Assembly: GCA_026224995.1 (NCBI GenBank)
Contig: JAMFRX010000507.1
Coordinates: forward strand, 1 to 5,407
From: Puia dinghuensis
Lineage (GTDB): Bacteria; Bacteroidota; Bacteroidia; Chitinophagales; Chitinophagaceae
Direction: 5' to 3'
DNA length: 5,407 nt
The notes under the pieces were generated by a model that was not told where the DNA came from, did not search any database, and saw nothing but the letters and a program-made list of their open reading frames with translations. Each line of letters opens with the position of its first letter. Position 1 is the first letter of the stretch. The position numbers and the translations under genes are program-made. Of the stretch, positions 5,161 to 5,407 are shown piece after piece.

Positions 5161-5407
5161 TGTTTTCAATTTTGTCTGCAATAGCATAAAGCGTCCTTGC
5201 TACCCTGTTAGGCGCCGATCTCGCACCTTCACGTATGACCGAAGGGCCCGCTTTTTTCAAAACTGCAGCCAGTTTGTCCGTTGTTTTAATTGTCCTACCT
5301 TTTTCGCCCAATTCTATCAGAGCCTGAATGGCCAGGAAAACAAGGTCATTCTTGGCAGCTAATCTTTTAGGCGTCGTGCTTTTAAATGTAATGGTTCCCT
5401 TTCCGAT
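5153..5407 (-). CDS. DUF6088-like antitoxin, AbiEi-type partner (C-terminal part only)
   Basis: The frame enters at the window edge and gives 84 residues before a TGA at 5155-5153, so the N-terminal part, expected to be a winged-helix DNA-binding domain, lies outside. The visible part begins IGKGTITFKSTTPKRLAAKN and continues DLVFLAIQALIELGEKG, which matches what I recall of DUF6088 proteins (the TPKRLAAKND block in particular). These are commonly encoded directly upstream of AbiEii toxins. The tail is basic (REGARSAPNRVARTLYAI, residues 59-76). In AbiE systems the antitoxin represses its own operon and neutralises the toxin without stable binding. The overlap with the toxin start implies translational coupling. 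The assignment rests on the short motif block plus context. Confidence 0.75.
   Translation of the reverse strand: MGKGTITFKSTTPKRLAAKNDLVFLAIQALIELGEKGRTIKTTDKLAAVLKKAGPSVIREGARSAPNRVARTLYAIADKIENNG

Overview
The window looks like chromosomal DNA from a member of the Bacteroidota, most likely a fairly GC-rich Chitinophaga-like soil lineage. Three things point there. The Nudix-type sugar regulator next to a sodium/sugar symporter is a Bacteroidota arrangement. One intergenic promoter fits the Bacteroidota sigma consensus TTTG-N19-TAnnTTTG exactly. The clear gene starts lack strong Shine-Dalgarno sequences and are preceded by A/T-rich leaders. The genus is inference only.

Layout. Left part (+ strand): the 3'-terminal four fifths of a sodium/solute symporter gene (SSS family, vSGLT-like), then 71 bp later a Nudix-fold transcription regulator of the AraR/NrtR type. 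This looks like one end of a sugar-utilisation locus, possibly for L-arabinose. Middle (2129-2743): a 615-bp gap between convergent genes. It holds a C-rich two-copy imperfect repeat with G-quadruplex motifs on the - strand, then an AT-rich stretch with a strong promoter, a predicted short RNA of about 100 nt ending in a textbook terminator, and an opposing terminator 3 nt away that serves the - strand. Right part (- strand, reading from 5407 downward): the C-terminal part of a DUF6088-type antitoxin, overlapping an AbiEii-type nucleotidyltransferase toxin gene, which is followed after only 17 bp by an aldehyde dehydrogenase gene.

How the parts may work together. The symporter would import a sugar using the sodium gradient. 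The regulator has a Nudix box stripped of its catalytic glutamates, so it probably senses a sugar or nucleotide-like ligand rather than hydrolysing one. The right-hand pair is a type IV (AbiE-like) toxin-antitoxin or phage-defence module. Its base composition is lower in GC than the aldehyde dehydrogenase it abuts, which suggests it arrived separately. No evidence links the dehydrogenase metabolically to either neighbour.

The least explained element is the promoter-to-terminator unit at about 2443-2579. It encodes no recognisable protein and is the best candidate here for something undescribed.
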